Shown here piece by piece: positions 27,240-36,300 of a stretch of 64,000 nt of DNA. The DNA lies in NCBI RefSeq assembly GCF_014648055.1, contig NZ_BMQJ01000003.1:1-64000 (forward strand), read 5' to 3'. A model generated the notes under the pieces. It worked only from the letters and a program-made list of their open reading frames with translations. It did no database searches and had not been told where the DNA came from. Source of the stretch: Streptosporangium pseudovulgare. Lineage in GTDB: Bacteria > Actinomycetota > Actinomycetes > Streptosporangiales > Streptosporangiaceae. The number at the start of each line of letters is the position of its first letter. Positions within the stretch are counted from its first letter, which is position 1. The position numbers and the translations under genes are program-made.

Positions 27240-28091
27240 ATGACCGGCCTCGGCACCCTCTTCCGCTCCGCCGGGGTGACGGGCTTCCTGCACGCCGTGG
27301 ACGTCGACACCGGCGCCGAGGTCGGCCACTGCGCCGACGACGCCGTGGTCACCGCCTCGATGTTCAAGGTGGCGCTGCTGGTGGAGTTCTTCCGGCAGGC
27401 GGACCGCGGGCTGCTGGACCCGGCCGAGCGGGTCACGGTCATGGCGGACCGCCACACTCCCGGGGCCACCGGAGTGTCGGCGATGTCCGACGACGTGACG
27501 ATGTCCCTGCGCGACCTGGCCTACCTGATGATGGCGGTGAGCGACAACACCGCCGCCGACACGCTGATGGACCGGGTCGGGCTGTCGGCGGTCAACACCA
27601 TGCTCGCCGGTCTGGGGCTGACCGGCACACGGGTCGAGCATGACTGCCGCGGGCTGTTCGCGAGCATCGTCGAGGACTCCGGGCAGGAGGAGATGCCCAC
27701 CGACCCCGCCGTGCTGGCACGGCTGCGGGCGCTCGACCCCGCGCGCACCAACCGCAGCACCCCGCGCGAGACGACGCGGCTGCTCGGCATGATCTGGCGT
27801 GACGAGGCGGCCTCGCCGCGGTCGTGCGCCGCGATGCGCAGGCTGCTCGGCCTGCAGGTGTGGCCGCACCGCCTGGCGGCCGGCTTCCCCTACGACGACG
27901 TCGCGGTCAGCGGCAAGACCGGGACGCTGCCCACGATCCGCAACGAGGCCGGAGTGGTGGAGTACCCCGACGGCGGGCGCTACGCCGTCGCCGTCTTCAC
28001 CCGCTCGTACGGCACCGCCCACAACCAGCCCCGCGCCGACGCGGTGATCGGCGCCGCGGCGCGGGCCGCCGTGGAGCGGCTGCGCGGCTGA
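27240..28091 (+). CDS. Class A beta-lactamase-like serine hydrolase without signal peptide
   Basis: A 283-residue protein of the Beta-lactamase2/class A fold. The serine motif is S40-MFK, followed by S101-DN and K226-TG. Two features are odd. There is no signal peptide or membrane anchor, so it should be cytoplasmic. The omega-loop ExxLN motif carrying the deacylating glutamate of true class A enzymes is not recognisable between SDN and 'NRSTPRETTRLL'. It could be a slow beta-lactamase, a beta-lactam-binding protein or a different amidase or esterase. ATG 27240 follows AAGGAG closely. It is probably co-transcribed with the LysR gene. Confidence 0.78.
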   Translation: MTGLGTLFRSAGVTGFLHAVDVDTGAEVGHCADDAVVTASMFKVALLVEFFRQADRGLLDPAERVTVMADRHTPGATGVSAMSDDVTMSLRDLAYLMMAVSDNTAADTLMDRVGLSAVNTMLAGLGLTGTRVEHDCRGLFASIVEDSGQEEMPTDPAVLARLRALDPARTNRSTPRETTRLLGMIWRDEAASPRSCAAMRRLLGLQVWPHRLAAGFPYDDVAVSGKTGTLPTIRNEAGVVEYPDGGRYAVAVFTRSYGTAHNQPRADAVIGAAARAAVERLRG

Positions 28092-28103
28092 GCCACGTGG
28101 CCG

Positions 28104-28133
28104 GCACACACCACGTACCCGGCCGGTGTGTGC
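28104..28133. terminator. Hairpin after the beta-lactamase-like gene
   Basis: GCACACACC (28104-28112) pairs perfectly with GGTGTGTGC (28125-28133) across a 12-nt loop, 12 bp after the stop codon. Confidence 0.6.
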
Positions 28134-28178
28134 GCCCGGGGGATGACATTCGGGCGGGCCGCCGACAGGATGGGGACC

Positions 28179-30161
28179 ATGGTTGAGGAAGGTGCGCTGC
28201 TCTGGGAACCCTCCCCGGAGGTCGTGAGAGACGCCAAGGTGACCCGCTACATGGAGTGGCTCGGCCGGCCGGGCGACTACGACTCCCTGTGGCGGTGGTC
28301 GGTGGACGACCCCGCCGGGTTCTGGACGTCGATCTGGGACTACTTCGGGGTGGCCGGCGAGCGCGGCGACGGGCCCGTGCTGTCCGGGACGATGCCCGGC
28401 GCGGAGTGGTTCGCCGGCTCGACGCTGAACTACGCGGCCAACGCGCTGCGCCGCGCCGCGTCCGACCCCGGCCGCCTCGCGGTGGTGGCGCGCGGCGAGA
28501 CCGGTGAGCGCCGGGCCCTCACGCTGGGGGAGCTGGCCGGTGAGGTCGCGCGGGTCCGCGCGGGCCTGGCCGCGCTGGGCGTCGGCCGGGGCGACCGGGT
28601 CGCCGCCTACGCGCCGAACGTGCCGGAGACGCTGATCGCCTTCCTCGCCACGGCCTCGCTGGGGGCCGTCTGGTCGTCGTGCTCCCCGGACTTCGGGGCC
28701 TCCAGCGTGATCGACCGGTTCACCCAGATCGAGCCGAAGGTGCTCATCGCGGTGGACGGCTACCACTACAACGGCAGGCGGTTCGACCGCTCCCAGGTCG
28801 TGCGGGACATCGCGGCCAAGCTGCCGACCCTGGTCGCCCGGGTGCGCGTCCCCTCCCCGGGCGCGCCCGCCGGAGCCGGGACGCCCGCGGCCGAAGCGTC
28901 CGGTGAGGGGGCGCCCGGCGCCGCCGGGGACGGCGGGCGGGTGATCGGCTGGGCGGAGCTGCGGGCCGCCGAGGGGCCGCTCGACTTCGAGCCGGTGCCG
29001 TTCGGCCACCCGCTGTGGATCGTCTACTCCTCCGGTACGACCGGCCTGCCCAAGCCGATCGTGCACGGCCACGGCGGCGTGGTGCTGGAGCACCTCAAGG
29101 CGCTCTCCTTCCACCAGGACCTGGGCGAGGACGACGTCTTCTTCTGGTACACCACCACCGGCTGGATGATGTGGAACTACCTCGTCGGCGGCCTGCTGGT
29201 CGGCGCGACGGTGGTGCTCTACGACGGGTCGGCCGCCCACCCGGGCACCGACGCGCTGTGGCGGCTGGCCGCCGAGGAGGGGGTGACGTACTTCGGCGTC
29301 GGCGCGCCGTACATCGTGACCTCGATGAAGGAGGGGGTGCGGCCGGAGGGGCTGGAGGCGCTGCGCGGCGTGGGCTCCACCGGCTCGCCGCTGCCGCCGG
29401 AGGGGTTCGCCTGGATCGCCGAGACGCTGCCCGGGGTCCAGCTCGGCTCGTTCTCCGGGGGCACCGACGTCTGCACCGGCTTCGTCGGCGCGGTCCCGCT
29501 GCTGCCGGTCCGCGCGGGCGTCATCCCGTGCCGCTGCCTGGGCGCGAAGGTGGAGGCGTTCGACCCGTCGGGCCGGCCGGTGGTCGGCGAGGTCGGTGAG
29601 CTGGTGCTGACCGCGCCGATGCCCTCGATGCCGGTCATGTTCTGGAACGACCCGGACGGCGCCCGCTACCGGGAGAGCTACTTCGCCGACTACCCCGGCG
29701 TCTGGCGGCACGGTGACTGGATCAAGATCCTGCCGGACGGCGGCTGCGTGATCTACGGCCGCTCCGACTCCACCCTCAACCGGGGCGGCGTGCGGATGGG
29801 CACCAGCGAGTTCTACCGGGTGGTGGAGCGCTTCACCGAGATCGCCGACAGCCTGGTGATCGACACCGGCCAGCTCGGCCAGGACGGCCGGCTGCTGCTG
29901 TACGTCACCATGGCCGAGGGGGCCGAGCTGTCCGGCGACCTGCTGGCCCGGCTGCGCGCGGCGCTGCGCGAGGAGCTGTCCCCCCGGCACGTGCCGAACG
30001 AGGTCATCGAGGTCCCGGGCATTCCGCGCACGCTCAGCGGCAAGAAGCTGGAGGTGCCGGTGCGCAAGATCCTCCTCGGCGTCCCCGCCGAGAAGGCCGC
30101 CAACCTCGACGCCATGGCCAACCCGGAGGTTCTCTCGCACTTCACTCCGAACCAGGAGTGA
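28179..30161 (+). CDS. aacS: Acetoacetate-CoA ligase
   Basis: Cytoplasmic acyl-adenylate ligase that activates acetoacetate to acetoacetyl-CoA, feeding ketone-body carbon into acetyl-CoA or polyketide and isoprenoid precursors. The 660-residue product has the N-terminal ACAS segment ('YMEWLGRP...LWRWSVDDPAGFW'), the P-loop 'YSSGTTGLPKPIVHGHGG' near residue 285, 'FFWYTTTGWMMWN', 'FSGGTDVCTGF', 'RSDSTLNRGGVRMGTSEFY' and the C-terminal catalytic lysine in 'TLSGKKLEVPV'. Insert-rich Ala/Gly linker at about 225-250. I chose ATG 28179 on the family N-terminus; ATGs at 28170 and 28143 are in frame. Confidence 0.92.
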   Translation: MVEEGALLWEPSPEVVRDAKVTRYMEWLGRPGDYDSLWRWSVDDPAGFWTSIWDYFGVAGERGDGPVLSGTMPGAEWFAGSTLNYAANALRRAASDPGRLAVVARGETGERRALTLGELAGEVARVRAGLAALGVGRGDRVAAYAPNVPETLIAFLATASLGAVWSSCSPDFGASSVIDRFTQIEPKVLIAVDGYHYNGRRFDRSQVVRDIAAKLPTLVARVRVPSPGAPAGAGTPAAEASGEGAPGAAGDGGRVIGWAELRAAEGPLDFEPVPFGHPLWIVYSSGTTGLPKPIVHGHGGVVLEHLKALSFHQDLGEDDVFFWYTTTGWMMWNYLVGGLLVGATVVLYDGSAAHPGTDALWRLAAEEGVTYFGVGAPYIVTSMKEGVRPEGLEALRGVGSTGSPLPPEGFAWIAETLPGVQLGSFSGGTDVCTGFVGAVPLLPVRAGVIPCRCLGAKVEAFDPSGRPVVGEVGELVLTAPMPSMPVMFWNDPDGARYRESYFADYPGVWRHGDWIKILPDGGCVIYGRSDSTLNRGGVRMGTSEFYRVVERFTEIADSLVIDTGQLGQDGRLLLYVTMAEGAELSGDLLARLRAALREELSPRHVPNEVIEVPGIPRTLSGKKLEVPVRKILLGVPAEKAANLDAMANPEVLSHFTPNQE

Positions 30162-30169
30162 CCCAGATC

Positions 30170-30202
30170 ACTAAACTGCAGTTGACTAAACTGTAGTTTA
30201 GT
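30170..30202. promoter_or_regulatory. Duplicated palindrome over the ATPase promoter
   Basis: ACTAAACTGCAGTT (30170-30183) and ACTAAACTGTAGTT (30185-30198) are direct repeats 15 bp apart. The second belongs to a near-perfect palindrome, ACTAAACT-GT-AGTTTAGT (30185-30202); the first contains the palindrome AACTGCAGTT. A -35-like TTGACT (30182-30187) lies inside, and a -10-like TAGAAT (30202-30207) ends six bases before ATG 30214, predicting a leaderless and tightly controlled mRNA. Confidence 0.7.
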
Positions 30203-30213
30203 AGAATCGGCAC

Positions 30214-31686
30214 ATGCCGGTTGCCAAGCCTGAACGAATCTTCGATCGCGACAGCGACTGGAACGCGCTGGTCTCGTTCGTCGAGTACGCCGAGCCGGAG
30301 CCGACCCTGGGAGTGATCAGTGGTCGGCGACGGCAGGGCAATACCTACCTGCTCACCGCGTTGGCCGAGAGCATGGGCGGCTTCTACTTCCAGGCGGACG
30401 AGTCAACCGAGACTGAAGCGCTGCGCATGTTCGGCGCGGCACTCGCCCGCTTCACGAACGCTCCCACGCCGATCATGTTCTCCGGCTGGGACGACGCCCT
30501 CACGCACTTCTTCTCCCTGGCGGCGGACCGGCCCATCCCGCTGATCATCGACGAGTTCCCGCTCCTGATGAAGGCGAGCCCCGCACTGCCCTCGATCGTG
30601 CAGCGTCACCTCGACACGTACTGGCACGTCAGCCGTGAACGGTGCTTCGCCCGTGTCCTGCTCTGTGGGTCGGCGATGTCGGTGATGGGCGGTCTGCTCT
30701 CCGGGCAGGCCCCGCTCCGGGGGCGTGCCGGACTCGAACTGGTCGTCAAGCCGTTGCGCTACCGGTCCGCCGCCGCGTTCTGGGGAGCGGACGACCCGAC
30801 GCTCGCCGCGCTTCTCCATGCCGTCGTCGGCGGCACGCCCGCCTACCGGCGTCAGTTCGTCCGCAACGACGCTCCCGATGGATCGGGCGACTTCGACGAC
30901 TGGGTCCGCCGCACGGTCCTCAACCCCCAGACGCCGCTGTTCCGTGAGGCGCGGTATCTCCTCGCGGAGGAGATGGGAGCACGGGACGCGGGCCTCTACC
31001 ACTCGGTTCTCGGCGCCATCGCCGCTGGAAACTCCACCAACGGTGGAATAGCCGCTTATGTGGGACGCAAGTCCGCGGAGATCGCTCACCCGCTCAACGT
31101 GCTTGAGGACTGTCAGCTGATCGTGAAGGATCACGACGCCCTCAAGAGCGGGAAGCCCGTCTATCGGATAGCGGAACCCCTCATCACCTTCTACCAGGCG
31201 GTGATGAGACCGCAGTGGGCCGCTCTTGAACTCGGGGAGGCCGAGCGGGTGTGGCGGGGTTCGCGGCCGAGGTTCCTGTCCCAGGTCGTTGGCCCAGATT
31301 TCGAGCAGACATGCCGCGACTGGGCGATTCTGGCTGATGGCGCCTTCGACGAACCACCGGGGGAGGTGGGCTCCACTCTCGTCGTCGACCACGCGAAGCG
31401 GGAGAACAACAAGATCCAACTTGATGTGGTGGCGGTGTCGCCTTCGTTGCTCGGCGAAAAGCGGCGGGTCCTGTCGATCGGTGAGGTGAAGTGGGACAGG
31501 GTGATGGGGCTCGGGCACCTGGAGAGGCTGCGTCGCGCACGTGAGGTGCTCGCGGCACAGGGGCACAGGGTGGAGGAGGCGAAACTGGCCTGCTACAGCG
31601 GGGCGGGGTTCGACGCCGACCTCACCGCCGCCGCCCGCCGGGACGACCGCGTCCTCCTGGTGGACCTTCTCACGCTGTACGGCTGA
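30214..31686 (+). CDS. AAA ATPase with DUF234-type nuclease-like domain; Walker A lysine missing
   Basis: A 490-residue cytoplasmic protein of the archaeal-ATPase/DUF234 group, whose biological role is unknown. The N-terminal P-loop region has a sound Walker B ('PLIIDEFPLL', D113-E114) and 'RVLLCGSAMSVM'. The Walker A reads 'GRRRQGNTYLL', with Asn43 where the catalytic lysine is expected. A winged-helix region follows ('GGIAAYVGRKSAEIAHPLNVLEDCQLI'). The C-terminus has a PD-(D/E)xK-like pattern: E near 361, D near 405 in 'IQLDVVAV' and ExK near 425 in 'IGEVKW'. Base composition is less GC-rich than its neighbours, suggesting transfer. It is monocistronic and converges with the GNAT gene. Confidence 0.8.
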   Translation: MPVAKPERIFDRDSDWNALVSFVEYAEPEPTLGVISGRRRQGNTYLLTALAESMGGFYFQADESTETEALRMFGAALARFTNAPTPIMFSGWDDALTHFFSLAADRPIPLIIDEFPLLMKASPALPSIVQRHLDTYWHVSRERCFARVLLCGSAMSVMGGLLSGQAPLRGRAGLELVVKPLRYRSAAAFWGADDPTLAALLHAVVGGTPAYRRQFVRNDAPDGSGDFDDWVRRTVLNPQTPLFREARYLLAEEMGARDAGLYHSVLGAIAAGNSTNGGIAAYVGRKSAEIAHPLNVLEDCQLIVKDHDALKSGKPVYRIAEPLITFYQAVMRPQWAALELGEAERVWRGSRPRFLSQVVGPDFEQTCRDWAILADGAFDEPPGEVGSTLVVDHAKRENNKIQLDVVAVSPSLLGEKRRVLSIGEVKWDRVMGLGHLERLRRAREVLAAQGHRVEEAKLACYSGAGFDADLTAAARRDDRVLLVDLLTLYG

Positions 31687-31720
31687 CACGGGAACGTAGG
31701 CGGGTGACCGTCCGAGGCGG

Positions 31721-32371
31721 TCAGCCGCTCTCCGTCGTACGGCTGACGCCGAACAGCGGCAGGCAGGGCTCCAGGCCGTGGATCGCGATGTCCTCCCGGG
31801 CGGTCCAGGCGTCGCGGGCCAGGCGCAGCCGGCGGAGCTCGGCGGCCTCGCCTCTGCGGCTGCGGATCTCCACGCCGTCGGGGGCGTAGCCGAGCTTGCG
31901 GGAGACCCCGAGCGAGGCGTGGTTGTCGACGAACGCGCCCGAGACGGCGTGGCCGGCGCCGAGGCCCGCGAAGGCCAGGTGCAGCACGGCGGCGCGCATC
32001 TCGGTGCCGATGCCCCGCCCCTGGAACCGGCGGCCGATCCAGGAGCCGGTGTCGACCTGCCGGGTGACGGCGAAGTCGGTGGCGCCGATCTCCTGGGTGC
32101 CGACGACCTCCCCGTCCACGACGGTGACGAAGGAGCAGCTCCACTTCTCCGGAGACCACGCGCCCCACTGCCGGAAGTGGAAGGCGACGGTGCTCCGCGC
32201 CCGCTCGTCGGGCTCGGCGTCGGTCCACGCGAAGAGGAACGGCATGGCCCCGGGGTCGTGGACGCCTTCGGCGGCGAGGCCGGCCAGGGCGTCGAGGTCG
32301 TCGAGGGACGGGAGCCGCAGCTCCAGGCGAGGGGTGGTCACCCGCAGTCCGAAAAGGGGCCAGTTGCGCAT
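31721..32371 (-). CDS. GNAT-family N-acetyltransferase
   Basis: A 216-residue RimJ/RimL-type GNAT acetyltransferase, transferring acetyl from acetyl-CoA to an amine. Typical segments are 'TPRLELRLPSLDDLDALAGLA', 'VVGTQEIGATDFAVTRQVDTGSWIGRRFQGRGIGTEMRAAVLHLAF' (acetyl-CoA loop RxxGxG as 'RFQGRGIGTE') and 'FVDNHASLGVSRKLGYAPDG'. The acceptor could be a ribosomal protein, an amino-glycoside or another metabolite. I placed the start at ATG 32371, where the fold begins; the frame continues open upstream through repeats. Confidence 0.87.
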   Translation of the reverse strand: MRNWPLFGLRVTTPRLELRLPSLDDLDALAGLAAEGVHDPGAMPFLFAWTDAEPDERARSTVAFHFRQWGAWSPEKWSCSFVTVVDGEVVGTQEIGATDFAVTRQVDTGSWIGRRFQGRGIGTEMRAAVLHLAFAGLGAGHAVSGAFVDNHASLGVSRKLGYAPDGVEIRSRRGEAAELRRLRLARDAWTAREDIAIHGLEPCLPLFGVSRTTESG

Positions 32372-32418
32372 TTCCCGATGGTGCCAACCCGGACGGGTGG
32401 CGCTCCACCGGTTTTCGG

Positions 32419-32577
32419 CGGACCCCCGGCTCCCGCGGGCGGTCCCGCCGCGCCGCACGGCCGGTCGCGAGCGGACCTCCGGCTCCCGCGCCCCGCCCCG
32501 CCCCGCCGCACGGCCGGTCACGGGCGTACCCCCGGCCCCCGCGGCCGGTCCCGCCACGCCGTACGGCCGGCGGGACC
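32419..32577. repeat. Three 53-bp tandem repeats
   Basis: Units begin at 32419, 32472 and 32525 with exact 53-bp spacing. Each starts CGGACC or CGTACC, carries CCGGCTCCCGCG or close variant, and ends with ACGGCCGG. The repeats lie immediately upstream of the GNAT start. Confidence 0.85.
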
Positions 32578-33315
32578 GGCCCGCCGGGGCGGCGAGGATC
32601 GGCCGGGCCGCCGGTGATGCGCGAACCTCGCGAAGACGCCCGCCCGGGGCCCTACCATGGTGAGGGAGCGGGGGCTTCCCCGCCGCCCGGACCGCACGAG
32701 GCACCCCCCGGCGTCCGGCCGGACCGTTCCGGCGGCCCGCCGGAGCATCGACGCCACGTTGACGTTTCCTGGCTTTTCGGGTGATATGCAGGGCGGCGGC
32801 ATGTTTCGGTCAACGGGGATCGGGACACGCGGCCGCTGGAGGTGTTGTGCCGCGGGCCATGCCCGGTGGGCGGAGTTTCGATGGGCGGGGGGCGCGGTGT
32901 CGCCGCCTCATCCAGGCCACCCTGTGCGATGCTTTCCTCACCGCCCCCATCCGGCGGGGACCGTCCCTCCCGCACCACGGGACCGCCGGTCCCGCCCCGG
33001 CGACGGCGGCTTCCACGCCGACGACGGCGGGGAGCCGCGGGGCCCACGACGCGCCAGGCTCCGACGATCCGCGGCGACCGGTCGCCGGTCCCGCAGGCCA
33101 CGCCGACCTCGACGGCCCGATCGCCCGCTCCACCGCGGGGACACCGCGCCGCACTCCGCTTCCGCTTCCGCTCCCGTCCGCGCCGGGCGCCGGCCGTACG
33201 GGCGCGCGACGCCCGGATGCGGGCCTGGCGGGTACGGCGTGCCCGGGTGCGGGCCGGACGGCGGGAGATCCGCCGCCGGGAGAACCGCGGCTTCCGTATT
33301 ACTTCCTCCGACCCT

Positions 33316-33343
33316 GGGAACTACGGATTAAGCCGTAGATCCC
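33316..33343 (+). promoter_or_regulatory. Inverted repeat in the gdh leader
   Basis: GGGA-A-CTACGG (33316-33326) faces CCGTAG-A-TCCC (33333-33343) around a 6-nt loop ATTAAG. It is 41 bp before the gdh ATG, in locally AT-rich DNA, and may be an operator or an RNA hairpin. Confidence 0.6.
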
Positions 33344-33383
33344 TCCAACTATGGAAAACCCCTCACAAAGGAGTGAGAGCGAC

Positions 33384-36300
33384 ATGCCGCTCAACGAGGC
33401 CAAGGACGAGCTACTCAGGAGTGCCGCCGAGATGTGCGCGCACACGCCGGGTAGCGAGCACGTGGGCGCCGAGGAGGCCCTCGCCTATCTGCGGCTGTAC
33501 TACCGGCATGTCGCCCCCGAGGACCTGCTGAGCCGCGACCCGGTCGACGTCTACGGCCCGGCGATGGCCCAGCGGCAGCTCGCCGAGCAGCGCCCCCAGG
33601 GCCGCGCGCTGGTGCGGGCCTACAACCCCACGCTGGAGGAGCACGGCTGGGACCCCGGATGCTCGGTCATCGAGGTGGTCACCGACGACATGCCCTTCCT
33701 GGTCGACTCGGTGACGATGGAGCTCGACCGCCACGAGATCGGCGTCCACCTGGTCGTCCACCCCCAGATGCGGGTGCGCAGGGACATGACCGGCAGGCTG
33801 CTCGGCCGCGGCGAGGACGACACGACGGGGCAGATGCTCGTCGAGTCCTGGATGCACTTCGAGGTCGACCGCCAGGCCGACGCCGCGGCCCTCAGGGCGC
33901 TTGAGGACGACCTGCAGCGGATCCTGTCCGACGTGCGCTTCGCCGTCGAGGACTTCGTCAAGATGCGGGCCCTGGCCGTGCAGACCGCCGAGGACGTCTC
34001 GCTCAACCCGCCGCCGCTGGAGCCGGCCGAGGTCGAGGACAGCCTGGAGCTGATGCGCTGGCTGGCCGACGGCCACTTCACGTTCCTCGGCTACCGCGAG
34101 TACCGCCTGGAGGAGGGCGAGGACGGCGACAGCCTGCGCCAGGTCCCCGGCACCGGGCTCGGCATCCTGCGCCACGACAAGTCGGGCTCGGAGAGCTTCG
34201 CCGCCCTCAGTCCCGAGCTGCGCGCGAAGGCCCGCGACCGGCAGCAGATGATGATCATCACCAAGGCCAACACCCGCGCCACCGTGCACCGCCCGGCCTA
34301 CCTCGACTACGTCGGCGTCAAGATGTTCGACGCCGCCGGGGAGGTCGTCGGCGAGCGGCGCTTCCTCGGCCTGTTCACCCACGTGGCCTACAGCGAGTCG
34401 ATCTCCCGCATCCCGGTGCTCCGGCGCAAGCTGGCGGAGGTCCTCGACCTGGCCGGGTTCACCGCCGACAGCCACGACGGCAAGGACCTCATCGAGATCC
34501 TGGAGACCTTCCCCCGCGACGAGCTCTTCCAGACCTCGGTGGAGCAGCTGCTGCCCATCGCGCTCGGCGTGCTCAGGCTCCGCGAGCGCAAGCAGGTCAG
34601 GCTCTTCCTGCGTCCCGACGACTACGGCCGCTACATCTCCTGCCTGATCTACCTGCCGCGCGACCGCTACACCACCAAGATCCGCGTCAAGCTGCAGAAC
34701 CTCCTGCTCAAGGCGATCGGCGGCACCTCGCTCGACTACAGCGCCATGATCGGCGAGTCGGCCCTCGCCCGGCTGCACGTGGTGGTCCGCGGCGAGCGCG
34801 GCCGGCCGCTGAGCGTCGACACGGTGAACGTCGAGGAGCTGGAGGCCAAGCTCGCCGCGGCCACCCGCTCCTGGGACGACGACCTCGCCGCCGCGATCGT
34901 CGAGCTGAGCTCCGAGGAGGAGGCCCCCCACCTCGTGCGCCGCTACGCCACGGCGTTCCCCGAGGGGTACAAGGCCGACTTCCCGCCGCGGATGGCCGTC
35001 GCCGACCTGCGCCGCCTGGAGGAGCTCGCGGAGTCGTCCGACGAGCTGGGGATGAACCTCTACGAGCCCTACGACGCCGCCGAGGGCGAGCGCCGGTTCA
35101 AGATCTACCGGATCGGCGCCCCCGTGTCCCTGTCGCAGGTGCTGCCGCTGCTGCAGCGCATGGGCGTCGAGGTGGTCGACGAGCGGCCGTACGAGATCGA
35201 CCGCGACAACGACCCCGACACCAAGGACGCCTGGATCTACGACTTCGGCCTGCGCTACACCCCCTCGCAGGAGGTGGACCGCGACGAGTTCAAGCGGCTG
35301 TTCCAGGACGCGTTCGAGGCGCTGTGGCACGGCCGGGTGGAGAGCGACGGCTTCAACGCGCTGGTCCTGGCCGCCGGCCTGACCTGGCGGCAGGCCGAGA
35401 TCCTGCGGGTCTACGCCAAGTACCTCCGCCAGGCCGGCACCACCTTCAGCCAGCACTACATCGAGCAGGTCCTGCTCGGCAACGTCCGCGTGGCCCGGCT
35501 GCTGGTGCGCTACTTCGAGGCGAGGCTCGACCCCCGCCGCGCCGAGGACGTCCGCGACGAGCTGCAGGACGCGCTGCACGAGGAGATCCTCGGCGCCCTG
35601 GAGGACGTCGCCTCCCTGGACGAGGACCGCATCCTGCGCGCCTACCTGGAGATGATCGGCGCCACCCTGCGGACCAACTGCTTCCAGACCGTGGACGGCC
35701 AGCGCAAGCCGTACATCAGCCTCAAACTGGACTCGCCGTCGATCAGCGTGCTGCCGCTGCCCCGGCCGAAGTTCGAGGTGTTCGTCTACTCGCCGCGGGT
35801 GGAGGGCGTGCACCTGCGCTTCGGCAAGGTCGCGCGCGGCGGCCTGCGCTGGTCGGACCGGATGGAGGACTTCCGCACCGAGGTGCTGGGCCTGGTCAAG
35901 GCGCAGATGGTGAAGAACACCGTCATCGTCCCCACCGGCTCCAAGGGCGGCTTCGTCGTGAAGAACCCGCCGAGGTCGGGCGGCCGGGAGGAGGTCCTGG
36001 CCGAGGGCATCGCCTGCTACCGGATGTTCATCTCCGGCCTGCTGGACATCACCGACAACCTCGTCGACGGCCGGGTCGTCCCGCCCGCCGACGTGGTCCG
36101 GCACGACGAGGACGACACCTACCTGGTGGTCGCCGCCGACAAGGGCACCGCGAAGTTCTCCGACATCGCCAACGAGGTCGCCAAGGACTACGGCTTCTGG
36201 CTGGGCGACGCCTTCGCCTCCGGCGGCTCGGTCGGTTACGACCACAAGGGCATGGGCATCACCGCCCGGGGCGCCTGGGAGTCGGTCAAGTACCACTTCC

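Larger units (their letters stand above)
32372..33383. other. About 1 kb without a recognisable gene
   Basis: This is the longest non-coding stretch in the window. It holds three 53-bp tandem repeats at 32419-32577, then about 700 bp of GC-rich sequence with open frames on both strands that have no recognisable domain and no convincing ribosome-binding site. The gdh leader hairpin lies at 33316-33343. Segment 32755-32830 is less GC-rich and might hold a promoter, but I cannot assign one. Confidence 0.5.

Noticed and set aside
31678..31748. Direct repeat GTACGGCTGAC at the ATPase/GNAT convergent junction
   Set aside because: One copy is the ATPase C-terminus and the other is inside GNAT coding sequence; probably chance.
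32781..33338. 185-codon frame upstream of gdh
   Set aside because: No recognisable domain, poor ribosome-binding site, Pro/Arg-rich composition and overlap with the gdh leader.
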